Shown here: piece by piece, positions 17,901 to 23,805 of the stretch
How the letters are laid out: each line of letters opens with the position of its first letter
Numbering within the stretch: position 1 is the first letter of the stretch
The notes under the pieces: model-generated
Told to the model about the DNA's origin: nothing
What the model saw: only the letters and a program-made list of their open reading frames with translations
Database searches by the model: none
Program-made: the position numbers and the translations under genes
Virus record (IMG/VR): IMGVR_UViG_3300009774_000011
Span: 1 to 40,716 of that record
Origin: a virus
Reading direction: 5' to 3' (one strand)
Length of the DNA: 40,716 nucleotides

Positions 17901-18090
17901 TACACTTGAAGCATTTGAATATACCTTTTGCCTCGTTTAATTTAAAACTGGTTTCGCCATGACAAAGCGGACATTCGCCGGAAAATTCATTGTTATGTTT
18001 TCGCAAGGGGATAAAGTCACCAATCACATCTACAAGCCGATCGTTGCAGGCATCCAATATCTTCTTTGTATTTTCTTTATTAAAACTCAT
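14974..18090 (-). CDS. Primase-helicase (CHC2 zinc finger, TOPRIM, SF3 helicase)
   Basis: This 1038-aa replication protein has a CHC2-type zinc finger with C40, C43, C60 and C63 at the N-terminus and a TOPRIM-like region near residues 245-305 (LFLQEGEKKAEKA, then VCLLFDADWNE). A D5/SF3-type helicase follows, with Walker A GQSNGRSGKS near 722-732, Walker B CVFVDD near 768 and sensor YITSN. The last residues are acidic and end DDDKPF, resembling an SSB-type tail. It would prime and unwind the phage origin. It overlaps the upstream gene by 11 bp. Confidence 0.9.
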   Translation of the reverse strand: MSFNKENTKKILDACNDRLVDVIGDFIPLRKHNNEFSGECPLCHGETSFKLNEAKGIFKCFKCNNISGNNAVDFLYKAQNQSFPEALDYLNRRFSIVADIPFASSKKVVVKKETKKTASYCERMLTESGLSPKDVSSKIITITEAHTTTDKKIFRPGTVNKFFDPIDGDDVIIEYYDIEGNPVKYETKDSKGKYTGKFKEFFRVRFQFPDENKDSKGKPAKYKSPYGSGNFLYIPEKLRELYNSGQTIDRLFLQEGEKKAEKACKHGVWSVGIAGIQNIARDGKLPEDLIKIIQKMGVKEVCLLFDADWNELSNNIKINDSVDGRPRNFFYAAKNFKEYMRSLKNRELYIEIYVGHVKPNERHDKGIDDLLANTLKATPEVLAADIDFLINEKNLTGKYLQLFKITSWPDNKLEELWSLNNPSVFAKTHFEILKNLPEFKIGRHIWRLNEKEEIESAQPLESDEKYWEEVKGMDRNGNEKPVSYEFRYGRCFTFLQNRGYYRYMNMDGKTYQFIHINHPTVRTVEPFEIRDYVTDFTKVAANESILEMIYKGGVQYLGPDKLSNLNFNRPDFEESSREYQRLYFKDRCWEIKESEIKELDYSAVSYNIWSDQKHDFPATLLKRPMINVTKDEAGKLSYTLSPEGERCQFLQFLINASNFTWRKEKQLAEGETGVTVEPEELQENIVHLISKLAAMGYLSLSAKDRSVSRAVIAMDGKQSEVGQSNGRSGKSILGEAQKHIMPTVYIDGKKKEIESDPFLWDSLTEKSKCVFVDDVRVNFSLEFLFAPITGDWNVNYKGGRRATFPFNHSPKLYITSNHALNGSGSSFMDRQYIIAFSDFYNDEHKPKDDFGGLFFDDWDFDQWNLFWNLLANCLQIYLRYGVIQAPRERIETRQLRQQMGETFLSWADEYWSDPDKLNIRLKRQHLYEDFIKYSNLNPKLVSPTSFKNKIKSFCTWKGFAFNPHLYDQKSGKPTKYDHDGRPDLDDKSGGVEYFLIGILNSEMGTLQSDGTYKKEILVYPVVSPENEVRPANDDDKPF

Positions 18091-18463
18091 TTTCGAATAG
18101 TTGAAGTTGTCTTACATCCAAAGCATCCTGCCCGCTGATTTTAAAGTGCCGGGCAACGGCTGCATATTCTTTCTCAGTCATTTGTTTTTCTCCCTTGTAG
18201 AGTTGCCACCAACGCCCCTGGCGAATGCCGGTACTATTGAAAAATCGTTTCGTGGGGCAGAAGTATTCCGGATAGGTAAACTTTACCGTGATCAGGCGTA
18301 TAGCCAGGTTAAGGTTTTCATCAACGTTAAACAACCGGTGCCGGTGCAGGAACAGCTTCAGGTCCTTTTCTTTCACATTCAGTTCCTGAGCCATCAGGGG
18401 CAGCTCCTTTTGCTTGACGTTTACAAGCAAGTAAGGTAAGTGTTCTTTCCATTTGTTGTGCAT
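18080..18463 (-). CDS. Hypothetical early protein, possible DNA-binding
   Basis: The 127-aa product is basic. The first ~50 residues (LPLMAQELNVKEKDLKLFLH) look like a helix-turn-helix. A second HTH-like section occurs near residues 80-120 (STGIRQGRWWQLYKGEKQMT). It may assist the primase-helicase, whose ATG it overlaps by 11 bp, as loader or origin factor; this is inference. Its first 137 bp overlap the end of the upstream reading frame, which is much longer than usual in this operon. Confidence 0.6.
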   Translation of the reverse strand: MHNKWKEHLPYLLVNVKQKELPLMAQELNVKEKDLKLFLHRHRLFNVDENLNLAIRLITVKFTYPEYFCPTKRFFNSTGIRQGRWWQLYKGEKQMTEKEYAAVARHFKISGQDALDVRQLQLFENEF

Positions 18464-18737
18464 CGAAATTTCTTTTTATAATTGTGTACTCAGGGTTGAT
18501 TTGGTAACAGCATTCGCTTTCGGAAATATAGCAACATACAATTTTGATAAACAGATCCACCGTTTCAGGCTTCGCCCAGGCTTCCACCGAAATGGTCTGA
18601 CCTACCTCCAGTTTGTCTAAAAAAGCGTATAGTTTGTGCTTGTACTGCCAAAAAGCGGGCTCCCCCATTTTGGTGATATAGTCGTTTATCCATGTTGGAT
18701 CTGCGAGCGATAGCAGTGCATTGTGTGATAGATTCAT
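18327..18737 (-). CDS. Hypothetical early protein with out-of-frame-looking C-terminus
   Basis: The 136-aa frame begins MNLSHNALLSLADPTWINDY and is coherent to about residue 90. The last 45 residues, which overlap the next gene, are Ala/Pro/Gly-rich and look like translation of that gene's alternative frame. Possible explanations are a true long overlap, a lost stop codon or a frameshift that once fused or separated the two. No function is recognised. It starts 9 bp after the preceding stop. Confidence 0.5.
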   Translation of the reverse strand: MNLSHNALLSLADPTWINDYITKMGEPAFWQYKHKLYAFLDKLEVGQTISVEAWAKPETVDLFIKIVCCYISESECCYQINPEYTIIKRNFDAQQMERTLTLLACKRQAKGAAPDGSGTECERKGPEAVPAPAPVV

Positions 18738-18746
18738 AGATTATAA

Positions 18747-19061
18747 TTAAGTAAATTGATACGTTTTATTATTTCCAGTTCCGAATTTCTGAGGCTTAAT
18801 TGTAGTTGTAAATGGAAAATCAGCCTTATTTACTTTATCTAATGCATCTTTAATTGGTTTTGCATTGGTAAAGAATTTCCGTTCTATATTTTCAAAACGT
18901 ATTCGAACAACATACCTACCTTCGCCAAATTGCGTTTTCACATCGGGGGCATAATCAAGTACTTGAATTTCGCAGTTGGTCACATCTGTGATTGATATTT
19001 GTTGTACCGGAAATATATTTTTTTCTTCAGGCTTTATGCCTAAGTCAGAGAATTTCTTCAT
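18747..19061 (-). CDS. Small beta-rich protein overlapping the DGR reverse transcriptase
   Basis: The product is 104 aa from the ATG at 19061 (MKKFSDLG). The body has alternating strands (ITDVTNCEIQVLDYAPDVKT, GEGRYVVRIRFENIERKFFT) consistent with an OB-like fold, and the end is KTYQFT. Its start lies inside the last 17 bp of the reverse transcriptase gene, so the two are translationally coupled. No avd gene is seen in the cassette, so this is a candidate accessory factor, but it may equally be an ssDNA-binding replication protein. Confidence 0.6.
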   Translation of the reverse strand: MKKFSDLGIKPEEKNIFPVQQISITDVTNCEIQVLDYAPDVKTQFGEGRYVVRIRFENIERKFFTNAKPIKDALDKVNKADFPFTTTIKPQKFGTGNNKTYQFT

Positions 19062-20031
19062 TTTTAAGTATCTTTTTTTGTAAGTGTTTCGAATCACAGT
19101 GTTTTGCCCAGCCCAAATGTGGAGCAATCTGCATTTTATATTGTTTCATGTCCAGGTCTTTTTTGTTGAGTTTTGCAGCCTTTCTGCAAAATCGCACTTT
19201 AATTGATTTACGCATTAAAATGTGCGTGTGTCTGAATACATATCCTACAAAGTCTATTCCCCTGGCATCAACCGGAAAGACCTGGTAATTACCTTTAATT
19301 TGCAGGTTCAATTTAGTAGTCATGTAATTATTTATCTCTGTTAACAATGCATGTAAATAGTTCTTATCCGGTGCCAGTATCACAATATCATCTGCATATC
19401 TGTAGTAATATTTAACCCTTTTTTCTTCTTTCATATAATGATCGAAATATGATAGATATAAATTTGCAAAGAACTGCGATAAGTAGTTCCCGATTGGAAC
19501 TCCGGGAGCTGAGTCAATTATACCGTCGATCAGATTTAAAAGCTTTACATCCTTAATTTTCTTTCGGATAATACTTTTCAGTATCTCGTGATCAATTGTG
19601 GGGTAAAACTTCTTAATATCAAGTTTCAGACAGTAAATTGTGTTTTCAACATCCTTTAAATCCCGTTTAATCGCATTTAAAACTCCGTGGATACCTTTTC
19701 CCTTTATGCATGCATAACTCTGCGAAATAAAGACTGAAACCCATATAGGCTCCATGATATTCATAATAGCATGATGAACAACCCGATCTTTAAATGGCAA
19801 CCTGAATATCTCGCGTTCTTTGGGTTCATAAATTTTAAACACGCTATACTCCGAAGTTCTATAATTACCCGATATCAACTCTTCATACAATTGATTAATG
19901 TTCCGTTCAACATTTTTTTCGAAAATCTTTACTCCATATTGCCCGGATTTACCTTTCCGGGCTTTCTGGTATGCAAGCATCAAATTGTCTTTTGTAACTA
20001 CTTTGTCAAATAAATTATTTTTTCTTTTCAT
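19045..20031 (-). CDS. DGR reverse transcriptase
   Basis: This 328-aa enzyme starts at ATG 20031 (MKRKNNLFDK). It has the seven-motif RT core: LPFKDRVVHHAI at 78-89, catalytic LDIKKFYPTID at 137-147 (Asp138), GVPIGNYLSQFFANLYL at 177-193 (the IGxxxSQ form typical of DGR and related group II intron-type RTs) and YRYADD at 210-215 with the catalytic Asp pair. It has no maturase or endonuclease domain. It copies the TR RNA with A-directed errors and sends the cDNA to the VRs. The TR lies about 100 bp upstream. The downstream gene starts inside its end. Confidence 0.93.
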   Translation of the reverse strand: MKRKNNLFDKVVTKDNLMLAYQKARKGKSGQYGVKIFEKNVERNINQLYEELISGNYRTSEYSVFKIYEPKEREIFRLPFKDRVVHHAIMNIMEPIWVSVFISQSYACIKGKGIHGVLNAIKRDLKDVENTIYCLKLDIKKFYPTIDHEILKSIIRKKIKDVKLLNLIDGIIDSAPGVPIGNYLSQFFANLYLSYFDHYMKEEKRVKYYYRYADDIVILAPDKNYLHALLTEINNYMTTKLNLQIKGNYQVFPVDARGIDFVGYVFRHTHILMRKSIKVRFCRKAAKLNKKDLDMKQYKMQIAPHLGWAKHCDSKHLQKKILKNEEIL

Positions 20032-20132
20032 AAGCCTGGCTTTCAAAAATGGAGCTTTCTCAATATGATACTAACACCTGTGAAAGATTAGTCATTTTTT
20101 GCTAAGAAGCAAGGCCTTTGTCTTTTTATTAC

Positions 20133-20210
20133 CAGATGAGAACTGGAACCTGCATTCGAATTCGTATTATCGTAATTCGTATTGTTCAAACCGAACGCTG
20201 AAGCAGAACC
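20133..20210 (-). repeat. DGR template repeat (TR)
   Basis: This 78-bp non-coding repeat matches VR2 over 78 bp and VR1 over 75 bp. Read on the minus strand it is loaded with AAC, AAT, ACG and TAC triplets, so adenine change would mainly replace Asn, Thr and Tyr. Its last ~20 bp (GGTTCCAGTTCTCATCTG) differ from the VRs at fixed sites and would be the IMH* counterpart. It can be read as residues like those of the target proteins, so it probably derives from a third target copy. Confidence 0.95.
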
Positions 20211-20235
20211 AGCGAAGACAAACAGCCTTTTATTA

Positions 20236-20607
20236 TTATCCTAATTGAACACCTTTCCAAACATCCACAAATTGAGTTGCAGAATATTCGGCAGTTTCTT
20301 CGTCAATATTTTGCAGGCGAGAACCGGAACCCGCAGTCGAACCCGCAATAACGAAATTCGTATTGCCCAAACCGAACGCCGAAGCAGACATTCTAAACCA
20401 TGGACGCCATTTCAATTCATTGCGATTATCCCAATCTGGTTTTTTACCATCGTTTAATGCTTCAGTTAATACAACCGCATTATAAGTACTTTCAAAATAC
20501 ACTCTTAAATCTTCGGGAACATTTGAGAAGTCAACTTGTGGTCTACCTGTAGCCTGAAATGCATCTTCTACAGTTTGGATTTTTTCTAAATTTGGATTTT
20601 TTTTCAT
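20236..20607 (-). CDS. DGR target protein 1
   Basis: The product is 123 aa from the ATG at 20607 (MKKNPNLEKI). A VEDAFQATGRP segment and an FSNVPEDLRVYFESTYNAVV helix precede a W-x-PWF motif. Residues 74-98 are the VR, with SASAFGL at the front and GSGSRL at the end. A helical tail ends KGVQLG. It lacks the usual C-type lectin or immunoglobulin fold signature of DGR targets. Its paralogue is 22 bp upstream. The fold appears in small proteins of Bacteroidota phages by my recollection; ligand unknown. Confidence 0.85.
   Translation of the reverse strand: MKKNPNLEKIQTVEDAFQATGRPQVDFSNVPEDLRVYFESTYNAVVLTEALNDGKKPDWDNRNELKWRPWFRMSASAFGLGNTNFVIAGSTAGSGSRLQNIDEETAEYSATQFVDVWKGVQLG
20314..20388 (-). 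repeat. Variable repeat 1 (VR1)
   Basis: Over 75 bp it has 14 differences from the TR: 13 at TR adenines (to G, T or C) and the shared T-to-C at the 3' end. It encodes residues 74-98 of target protein 1. The 3' 18 bp (GGTTCCGGTTCTCGCCTG) are identical to VR2 and form the likely initiation of mutagenic homing (IMH) site. Confidence 0.93.
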
Positions 20608-20629
20608 GTTTGTAATTTTTAATTGATTA

Positions 20630-21109
20630 TTAAAGTGATAACATTTCTCTGAATTCATTAATGAATTTTTCGCCGGCAATTTTCGCCCTTTTATCTTCAA
20701 GAAAACTCAGGCGAGAACCGGAACCCGCATGCGAAGCCGTAATATCGTAATGCGCACCGTCCAAACCGAACGCCGAAGCAGAACCGTTATTTACAAACCA
20801 GGGATAATGGCGACGCTGTGATTCATTGAAAAGATCAAATCTTTTTTTCTCATTCAAAGCTTCGGTAATAACCACACATTTGTAAGTTGCCTTAAAAAAG
20901 TCGCGTAAGTCTTCGGGGACGCAATTAAAATCAGGGACTGAAGGGCGACCAGTTTCATTCAGAGCATCCTCAAATGAGTTGATGCGATCTTCTACAGATA
21001 AAGAGAAAAACTCTTTTCCGAAGGTGTCTTCTAACATGGATTTAAATTCAGGTGAAGCCGTTTGATAAAGACTTCTTGCTTTTGATTCTTCCAATTGTAC
21101 TTGTTTCAT
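20630..21109 (-). CDS. DGR target protein 2
   Basis: This 159-aa paralogue of target 1 has an extra N-terminal ~36 residues (ARSLYQTASPEFKSMLEDTF, then GKEFF) found in other Bacteroidota phage proteins. Then come FEDALNETGRP, CVPEDLRDFFKATYKCVVIT, YPWF, the VR at residues 109-134 and a helical tail ending FREMLSL. Being the first gene of the cassette, it may be made most. No signal peptide or membrane segment is seen, so it acts in the cell or in the virion. Function unknown. Confidence 0.87.
   Translation of the reverse strand: MKQVQLEESKARSLYQTASPEFKSMLEDTFGKEFFSLSVEDRINSFEDALNETGRPSVPDFNCVPEDLRDFFKATYKCVVITEALNEKKRFDLFNESQRRHYPWFVNNGSASAFGLDGAHYDITASHAGSGSRLSFLEDKRAKIAGEKFINEFREMLSL
20708..20785 (-). 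repeat. Variable repeat 2 (VR2)
   Basis: A 78-bp match to the TR with 14 differences, 13 at TR adenines and one shared T-to-C near the 3' end. It encodes residues 109-134 of target protein 2. Its IMH-like 3' end matches VR1 exactly. Confidence 0.93.
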
Positions 21110-21161
21110 AAAATTTTAATTTAAAGGGTAAATATTATTAGTTTGTATTTTTCTCTAATGG

Positions 21162-21467
21162 TTACTTTCCTATTTCATATGGTTTTTTCATTTCGTCTCT
21201 AATCTCTGTAAGGCTTACATCAAGCTCTGCATCCCTGTCTATAAGTGTTCCTGCAATTGCTTTCACTTCGTTTACCGTCATTTTCTCTTTCACGCTGGTA
21301 GGAAGAGCTTTCAGATATTCAACCTGAACTTTCGCAGTATCAATCACTGCATTTAACAGATTCCTTATTTCTCCGGCTGTTTTTACATCCATAGTCCCGG
21401 ATTTTAATTTTTGAATGGCTGACATTGCTTCAAGTCTGACATCAATAAGGGTAATTCCTGAATTCAT
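21162..21467 (-). CDS. Small helical phage protein
   Basis: This 101-aa, mostly helical, soluble protein has RLEAMSAIQKLKSGTMDVKT near the N-terminus and NEVKAIAGTLIDRDAELDVS near the end. It overlaps the upstream HNH gene by 4 bp and ends 53 bp before target gene 2. Its length and helical make-up are loosely like Avd, the four-helix-bundle DGR accessory protein, but no Avd motif is recognisable, so I only note the possibility. Confidence 0.55.
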   Translation of the reverse strand: MNSGITLIDVRLEAMSAIQKLKSGTMDVKTAGEIRNLLNAVIDTAKVQVEYLKALPTSVKEKMTVNEVKAIAGTLIDRDAELDVSLTEIRDEMKKPYEIGK

Positions 21468-22264
21468 ATTGTTTGATTTTGAGTTAGTTTATTAATTTGT
21501 CTGTTTAATGCGCCTTTTGCTTTAATTGCCAATTGCATTTCTAATGGATATTTGGCATACATCGAATTTTCATGCTTAAGCTGATCCTTTCTTGAAATGA
21601 TATATAAGTTAAATGGATCACAATTGAGCGGATTACCATCTTTAAACTGAACATTCCAACCTTTTGGAATTGCTCCGAAGTTTTCTTCCCAAACTTTGCG
21701 TTGCTTCGCTACAAATGTTTTTGGTTCGGCAATCTTGACATAAATATATCCATCCCTGATGCCTTCATAACCAATTTCTTTATGATTCCAAACCGATTGT
21801 CCTTTTTTAAATTGAGTGGCTTTTGTTCGTTCAATCATTTCAGCAGACATATAATCCGTTTGTTTCATACCTTTATTTTGTGGAATATACCCTTTTTTAT
21901 GCCAGGATTTTCTTCCACCATGATCCGGGTTTTGCATTGCAATTCTCGCCATTTTAGCAATGAAATCTAAGTCTTTTCTCAATCCTAATTTAAAACCTCT
22001 GCTTTCAATGGTATGAATAGAACAGTTATATTTCGCTGCCAACACTCTATTCTGAGTATTATGAAAAATGGATTTAATCTCCATGATTTGATCTTCGGTG
22101 AAGTAAAACCGTTTTTTATCTTTTGTTAAAGATAAATTTTGAGCCTTGGCTTTAATAGACCCGGCAGTTTTATCCGGGAATATCAAACTCAGTTGATATG
22201 AATTACATCGGGGAAAAGTCTCTTTAAAAAGTTGAGTATCCTCAGTTGACCAGGTACGTCTCAT
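21464..22264 (-). CDS. HNH-like homing endonuclease with N-terminal HTH
   Basis: The product is 266 aa. Residues ~1-60 and ~60-105 hold two HTH-like DNA-binding sections (YQLSLIFPDKTAGSIKAKAQ). The HNH-like C-terminal part runs from ~185 to 230: VWEENFGAIPKGWNVQFKDG, then NPLNCDPFNLYIISR. The first His pair of the usual VHHKDGN motif is replaced by QF, so cleavage may be altered or lost. Such genes are often free-standing mobile endonucleases in phages. It overlaps the next gene by 4 bp and lies 2 bp from the previous one. Confidence 0.75.
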   Translation of the reverse strand: MRRTWSTEDTQLFKETFPRCNSYQLSLIFPDKTAGSIKAKAQNLSLTKDKKRFYFTEDQIMEIKSIFHNTQNRVLAAKYNCSIHTIESRGFKLGLRKDLDFIAKMARIAMQNPDHGGRKSWHKKGYIPQNKGMKQTDYMSAEMIERTKATQFKKGQSVWNHKEIGYEGIRDGYIYVKIAEPKTFVAKQRKVWEENFGAIPKGWNVQFKDGNPLNCDPFNLYIISRKDQLKHENSMYAKYPLEMQLAIKAKGALNRQINKLTQNQTI

Positions 22265-22266
22265 AG

Positions 22267-22566
22267 CTACTGTATTTGTCCTGCAATTAAAATAAGCTCG
22301 TATTCGAGCGACTCGGATACTGTTACCAGAATATTGTCCTTATCAATATATTTAGGAACCCAGCGCTTGTATGTTGGGATAGCAGCACGGCCTTTGTTCT
22401 GGAGATAACCGGCAACTACCTCCTCAAATTTACGGTCTAAGACCTCAAGGTTCTGGTCGCTGATCAGGTTATTGTCGAATACTACAAATGCTTCGTGAAG
22501 CTGACGATCAATGTTGTTTTTCCATTGATTACTCATTCGTTTGTTAATAAAATACGCTTTTGACAT
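22267..22566 (-). CDS. Hypothetical early phage protein
   Basis: The 99-aa product (start MSKAYFINKRMSNQ at 22566; an internal ATG at 22536 is possible) is a basic helical protein with the stretch LDRKFEEVVAGYLQNKGRAA and an acidic SESLEYELILIAGQIQ end. No motif is recognised. It lies at the head of the HNH-DGR gene series. Confidence 0.5.
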   Translation of the reverse strand: MSKAYFINKRMSNQWKNNIDRQLHEAFVVFDNNLISDQNLEVLDRKFEEVVAGYLQNKGRAAIPTYKRWVPKYIDKDNILVTVSESLEYELILIAGQIQ

Positions 22567-22595
22567 TATGTTGATTATTAGTTAATTGGTTGTTT

Positions 22596-22706
22596 TTAAA
22601 TCAGTACCGGAATCTGACGTCCACAGTCCGGGCAATAAAGGGGATGGCATCGGCCACAAAAGTTGCTACCGCATATTGGGCAGACAATATCAATACATTG
22701 GCTCAT
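22596..22706 (-). CDS. 36-aa Cys-rich zinc-ribbon microprotein
   Basis: The short frame encodes six CxxC-spaced cysteines plus one more (MSQCIDIVCPICGSNFC, then GRCHPLYCPDCGRQ), giving paired CPxC and CPDC knuckles that would bind one or two zinc ions. It overlaps the previous tiny gene by ATGA, so it is translationally coupled. Conserved Cys spacing over the entire length argues for a real gene. It may bind nucleic acid or a host protein. Confidence 0.6.
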   Translation of the reverse strand: MSQCIDIVCPICGSNFCGRCHPLYCPDCGRQIPVLI

Positions 22707-22801
22707 ATGGCGGTAAGTATTACGACAATAAAAATGGTGGTGAAAATTGCAGTGGTAAGGAATAAGTAGATATACTTCCAGGTGTCGTGGTTTCGCTTCA
22801 T
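22703..22801 (-). CDS. 32-aa single-pass membrane microprotein
   Basis: A short frame MKRNHDTWKYIYLFLTTAIF continues with a fully hydrophobic segment to the end. It has a basic N-terminus and one transmembrane helix, with the next gene starting on its stop codon (ATGA). Similar small holin-like or host-modifying proteins occur in phages, but function cannot be told. Confidence 0.5.
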   Translation of the reverse strand: MKRNHDTWKYIYLFLTTAIFTTIFIVVILTAI

Positions 22802-22859
22802 GACATCTCTATGTTTTGAATTAGGAAATCAGAAACCAGGCATACAATTGTAAAAAATA

Positions 22860-23078
22860 TCAGGTAACAATTAAGACAGTTACAAGTGACTCATCCAACT
22901 TGTCAGCATCACGCTGTGCTTTCGTATTAAATTGACGTTGGCGTGCAGTGATCAGGGGTAGTGAATCTTTCAGCTTGCTTTTTTCATTTTCAGCCCTGAA
23001 AGAATTGACTGCTGAGAATATAAGGCCGGTAATGAATATTATAAACACGACGCCCAGTGTGATCAGTAGTTCTTTCAT
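22860..23078 (-). CDS. Small membrane protein
   Basis: The 72-aa product has a transmembrane helix at residues ~4-25 (LLITLGVVFIIFITGLIFS) and a charged cytoplasmic-type tail (AENEKSKLKDS, QFNTKAQRDADKLDE). It starts on the stop codon of the upstream gene (4-bp overlap). It is a probable inner-membrane anchor; function unknown. Confidence 0.55.
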   Translation of the reverse strand: MKELLITLGVVFIIFITGLIFSAVNSFRAENEKSKLKDSLPLITARQRQFNTKAQRDADKLDESLVTVLIVT

Positions 23079-23359
23079 ACCAACGATATTTCAAGGAGTT
23101 CAACCAAATCGTTCAGGAATACATCGTAATCAAAATCCTGACTTACTTCGAGTGAAATGCCACCCAGGTCATCCTCATAATTCCGGATCGACGTGATTTT
23201 GTTTACCTGATCGCAGCTTGCCAGGAGCAGGATGTAATTCATAAAGATAATGACGTTGAAGTTAGTGATCAGGTTCAATGATCCATCCTTTACCTTGCCT
23301 ACAGAGACAACATATTGTCCATCGCTGCTTTCGATTTTCATTTGATTTGATTCGCTCAT
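23075..23359 (-). CDS. Hypothetical early phage protein
   Basis: The product is 94 aa from the ATG at 23359 (MSESNQMKIE). It is beta-rich and acidic in its second half (YEDDLGGISLEVSQDFDYDV), with a hydrophobic middle (IIFMNYILLLASCD). A longer upstream frame exists but overlaps the next gene. It overlaps the following membrane-protein gene by 4 bp. Confidence 0.55.
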   Translation of the reverse strand: MSESNQMKIESSDGQYVVSVGKVKDGSLNLITNFNVIIFMNYILLLASCDQVNKITSIRNYEDDLGGISLEVSQDFDYDVFLNDLVELLEISLV

Positions 23360-23375
23360 GATAATAAATTGATTG

Positions 23376-23648
23376 TTAATTGATATAATTGATTTTTCCA
23401 CATGTACAGATCCAGTATTCGTGACCTTCATACCAGTCATTGTGAGGATCTGTTGTTTGTGCCTCACAGTGTTTGCAATAAAATACGCCTTTATGCACTG
23501 CATATCCCACATGAAGGTTATAAGCCGGGTATCCCTCCCTGATCAGATTATTCCGGAAGGCGTTCATTGCCCGAAAACTCCCTTCATCCACCTTTTTACC
23601 TTTCAGGGTCAGCCGGGCAAGTTTTGATTGTTTTATTACAGTTGGCAT
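23376..23648 (-). CDS. Small zinc-finger phage protein
   Basis: The product is 90 aa from the ATG at 23648 (MPTVIKQSKL). It has a basic helical N-terminal ~40 residues, then a zinc-binding site formed by CKHC (about residue 61) and CTCG (about residue 82) separated by ~17 residues. Such proteins often bind RNA or DNA. It ends 16 bp before the next gene. Confidence 0.6.
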   Translation of the reverse strand: MPTVIKQSKLARLTLKGKKVDEGSFRAMNAFRNNLIREGYPAYNLHVGYAVHKGVFYCKHCEAQTTDPHNDWYEGHEYWICTCGKINYIN

Positions 23649-23696
23649 AATACTTATTATTAATTGTTTGAATAAATAATAAACTTTGTCAGTAAG

Positions 23697-23713
23697 GCGG
23701 GATTCGAACCCAG
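23697..23713 (-). other. tRNA T-arm-like remnant
   Basis: On the minus strand CTGGG-TTCGAAT-CCCGC has the T-arm pattern with the invariant TTCGAAT loop. The outer pair is mismatched, and no intact acceptor, D-arm or anticodon stem can be built around it (CAGT/ACTG is the only partial acceptor pairing, giving about 60 nt). It may be a decayed phage tRNA or a relic of integration. The gap 23649-23805 holds nothing else I can recognise. Confidence 0.35.
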
Positions 23714-23805
23714 CTCCCAAGCACTTTAGGCACCACCCATTAACAACTGAAACATAAACCAGTATTGATTTTTGTTGTGTGTGCTTTTTCCTACTGCCGG
23801 CAGTC

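Larger units (their letters stand above)
19045..21109 (-). other. Diversity-generating retroelement (DGR) cassette
   Basis: In transcription order the cassette is target gene 2 (VR2), target gene 1 (VR1), template repeat, then reverse transcriptase. TR and VRs align without gaps. Of the TR's 20 adenines, 18 differ in at least one VR. Each VR has 13 adenine differences and one non-adenine difference (T to C near the 3' end, shared by both). All 11 sites at which VR1 and VR2 differ from each other are adenines in the TR. This is the signature of adenine-specific mutagenic retrohoming. Confidence 0.95.

Noticed and set aside
19045-20031. RT as retron, Abi-type or group II intron enzyme
   Set aside because: No msr/msd-like RNA, no intron ribozyme or maturase/endonuclease domain; TR/VR adenine pattern settles DGR.
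23697-23770. Calling a functional tRNA gene
   Set aside because: Only the T-arm and part of an acceptor stem are present, and total length would be about 60 nt without a D-arm.
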